From contig JABMQM010000632.1 in the NCBI GenBank assembly GCA_013203195.1, positions 1 to 5,695 of the forward strand: a DNA stretch of 5,695 nucleotides, read 5' to 3'. The position numbers were made by a program, and so were the translations under genes. Position 1 is the first letter of the stretch, and the number at the start of each line of letters is the position of its first letter. Shown piece after piece: positions 4,531 to 5,695 of this stretch. This DNA is from Desulfobacteraceae bacterium (GTDB lineage Bacteria > Desulfobacterota > Desulfobacteria > Desulfobacterales > UBA11574). Under the pieces are notes generated by a model. That model saw only the letters and a list, made by a program, of their open reading frames with translations, was not told the origin of the DNA and searched no databases.

Positions 4531-5695
4531 ATGACCAAAACCGATACTGCGGTCCCCCCCAATTTTATCAGTCATATAATTGAGGAAGACATAAAATCAA
4601 ACAAGCACGGCGGGAAGGTCGCGACCCGTTTTCCGCCGGAACCCAACGGCTATCTGCATATTGGGCATGCCAAGTCCATCTGCCTGAACTTCGGTCTGGC
4701 CATCGAATACAACGGCACCTGCAACCTGCGGTTCGATGATACCAACCCTGCCAAGGAAGAGGTTGAGTATGTGGAATCGATAAAAGAAGACGTGCGCTGG
4801 CTGGGGTTCGACTGGGACGACCGGCTGTTTTACGCCTCCGACTACTTTGATCAGCTCTGCGATTACGCCGTGCAGCTCATCAAAGACCACAAGGCCTATG
4901 TCTGCAGTTTAAGCGCCGACGAAATCAGAGAGTACCGGGGCACTCTGACGGAAGCCGGCCGGGACAGCCCTTACCGCACGCGTTCGGTTGAGGAAAATTT
5001 GGATCTGTTCCAGCGTATGCAAGCCGGCGAATTCGCAGACGGCTCCCATGTCCTGCGCGCCAAAATTGATATGGCGGCACCTAATATGGTCATGCGGGAT
5101 CCGACACTGTTTCGGATTCGCAAAGTACCTCATCACCGCACGGGTGACAAGTGGTGTATCTACCCCATGTACGATTTTACCCACGGCCTTTCGGATTCCA
5201 TCGAAAACATTACCCATTCGCTCTGCACCCTGGAATTTGAGAATAACCGTGAACTGTACGACTGGGTGCTGAACACACTCAACGTCGATTGTCATCCACA
5301 GCAGATCGAATTCGCACGCCTGAATCTCAGTTACACTGTGTTGAGCAAGCGCAGGCTTATACAATTGGTGGATGAGGGGCATGTCAGCGGCTGGGACGAC
5401 CCCAGGATGCCGACTCTCAGCGGTTTGCGGCGGCGGGGTTATACGCCGGAAGCCATCCGCGGCTTCTGCGAACGCATCGGCGTGGCACGAAGAAACAGCG
5501 TCGTCGACATGGCGCTTTTAGAATACATAATCCGCGAAGATCTGAACAAGCGGGCAGCGCGGGTGATGGCTGTCCTGCACCCGCTGAGGGTAGTGATTGT
5601 TAACTATCTTGAAGAACAAACGGAAGAACTGGAAGCAATCAACAAGCGCGAGGATCCGGCCATGGGATCCCGCAGCCTTCCGTTTTCACGGGTAC
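4531..5695 (+). CDS. glnS: Glutaminyl-tRNA synthetase, 3' end cut by window
   Basis: This cytoplasmic class I synthetase charges tRNA-Gln with glutamine using ATP. The window holds the first 388 codons of a protein usually near 550 residues, with no stop reached. The N-terminus 'NFISHIIEED' leads into 'RFPPEPNGYLHIGHAKSICL', carrying the HIGH motif at H43-I44-G45-H46. The KMSKS-type loop is V270-L-S-K-R274, the usual GlnRS variant (VMSKR in E. coli). Other GlnRS hallmarks include 'RFDDTNP', 'YVESIK', 'SPYR.RSVEENL', 'KWCIYPMYDFTH', 'THSLCTLEF', 'GWDDPRMPT..GLRRRGY' and 'MGSR' near the edge, where the anticodon-binding beta-barrels begin. Agreement with E. coli GlnRS is close throughout, which separates it from GluRS. 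No frameshift is visible. It is divergent from the kinase gene, with 368 bases between the two starts, and has its own promoter. Nothing links it functionally to the kinase. Confidence 0.97.
   Translation, partial: MTKTDTAVPPNFISHIIEEDIKSNKHGGKVATRFPPEPNGYLHIGHAKSICLNFGLAIEYNGTCNLRFDDTNPAKEEVEYVESIKEDVRWLGFDWDDRLFYASDYFDQLCDYAVQLIKDHKAYVCSLSADEIREYRGTLTEAGRDSPYRTRSVEENLDLFQRMQAGEFADGSHVLRAKIDMAAPNMVMRDPTLFRIRKVPHHRTGDKWCIYPMYDFTHGLSDSIENITHSLCTLEFENNRELYDWVLNTLNVDCHPQQIEFARLNLSYTVLSKRRLIQLVDEGHVSGWDDPRMPTLSGLRRRGYTPEAIRGFCERIGVARRNSVVDMALLEYIIREDLNKRAARVMAVLHPLRVVIVNYLEEQTEELEAINKREDPAMGSRSLPFSRV

Noticed and set aside
4909..5382. A 157-codon open frame on the minus strand, with a 97-codon one at 4597-4890
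   Set aside because: Both lie antisense to glnS, whose plus-strand protein is unmistakable, and neither product resembles a known protein or has a convincing ribosome site.

Overview
The window carries three complete protein genes and the 5' two thirds of a fourth. All four read as bacterial chromosomal genes, and there are no mobile elements, CRISPR arrays or RNA genes that I can recognise. The mix suggests a Gram-negative, probably deltaproteobacterial (Desulfobacterota-type) genome: an outer-membrane-type lipoprotein, a ZraP/Spy-like periplasmic protein, a soluble hybrid histidine kinase with an NtrB-like core, -24/-12 (sigma-54) promoters, and moderately GC-rich genes separated by AT-rich gaps. 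The phylum is an inference from style, not proof.

Layout. 62-1051 (+) encodes a lipoprotein of unknown function with a strong ribosome binding site. 1052-1319 is an AT-rich regulatory gap with an inverted repeat, a possible IHF site and a near-consensus sigma-54 promoter. It reads into 1320-1838 (+), a small secreted His/Gly/Tyr-rich protein with a ZraP-like helical part. A GC-rich hairpin with a TTCG loop (1865-1890) lies in the short gap where this gene converges on the next. 1922-4162 (-) encodes a 746-residue hybrid sensor kinase: a Cys-containing N-terminal sensor domain that may be V4R-like, then PAS, HisKA, HATPase and receiver domains. 4163-4530 is a divergent promoter region with a second near-consensus sigma-54 promoter firing towards the kinase and a sigma-70-type promoter firing towards glnS. 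4531 to the window end (+) is glnS, glutaminyl-tRNA synthetase, cut by the window edge.

How they fit together. The most notable point is that the ZraP-like gene and the convergent hybrid kinase each have a -24/-12 element of the same form, TTGGCACA-N4-TTGCT, at a sensible distance from the start codon. In E. coli, zraP and its two-component genes zraSR are also transcribed by sigma-54 RNA polymerase under ZraR. The window therefore looks like part of an envelope-stress or metal-response regulon, in which the sensor kinase and a periplasmic chaperone-like effector are co-induced. No sigma-54 activator (AAA+ enhancer-binding protein) is encoded here, so the partner must lie elsewhere. The lipoprotein and glnS show no sequence link to this pair.
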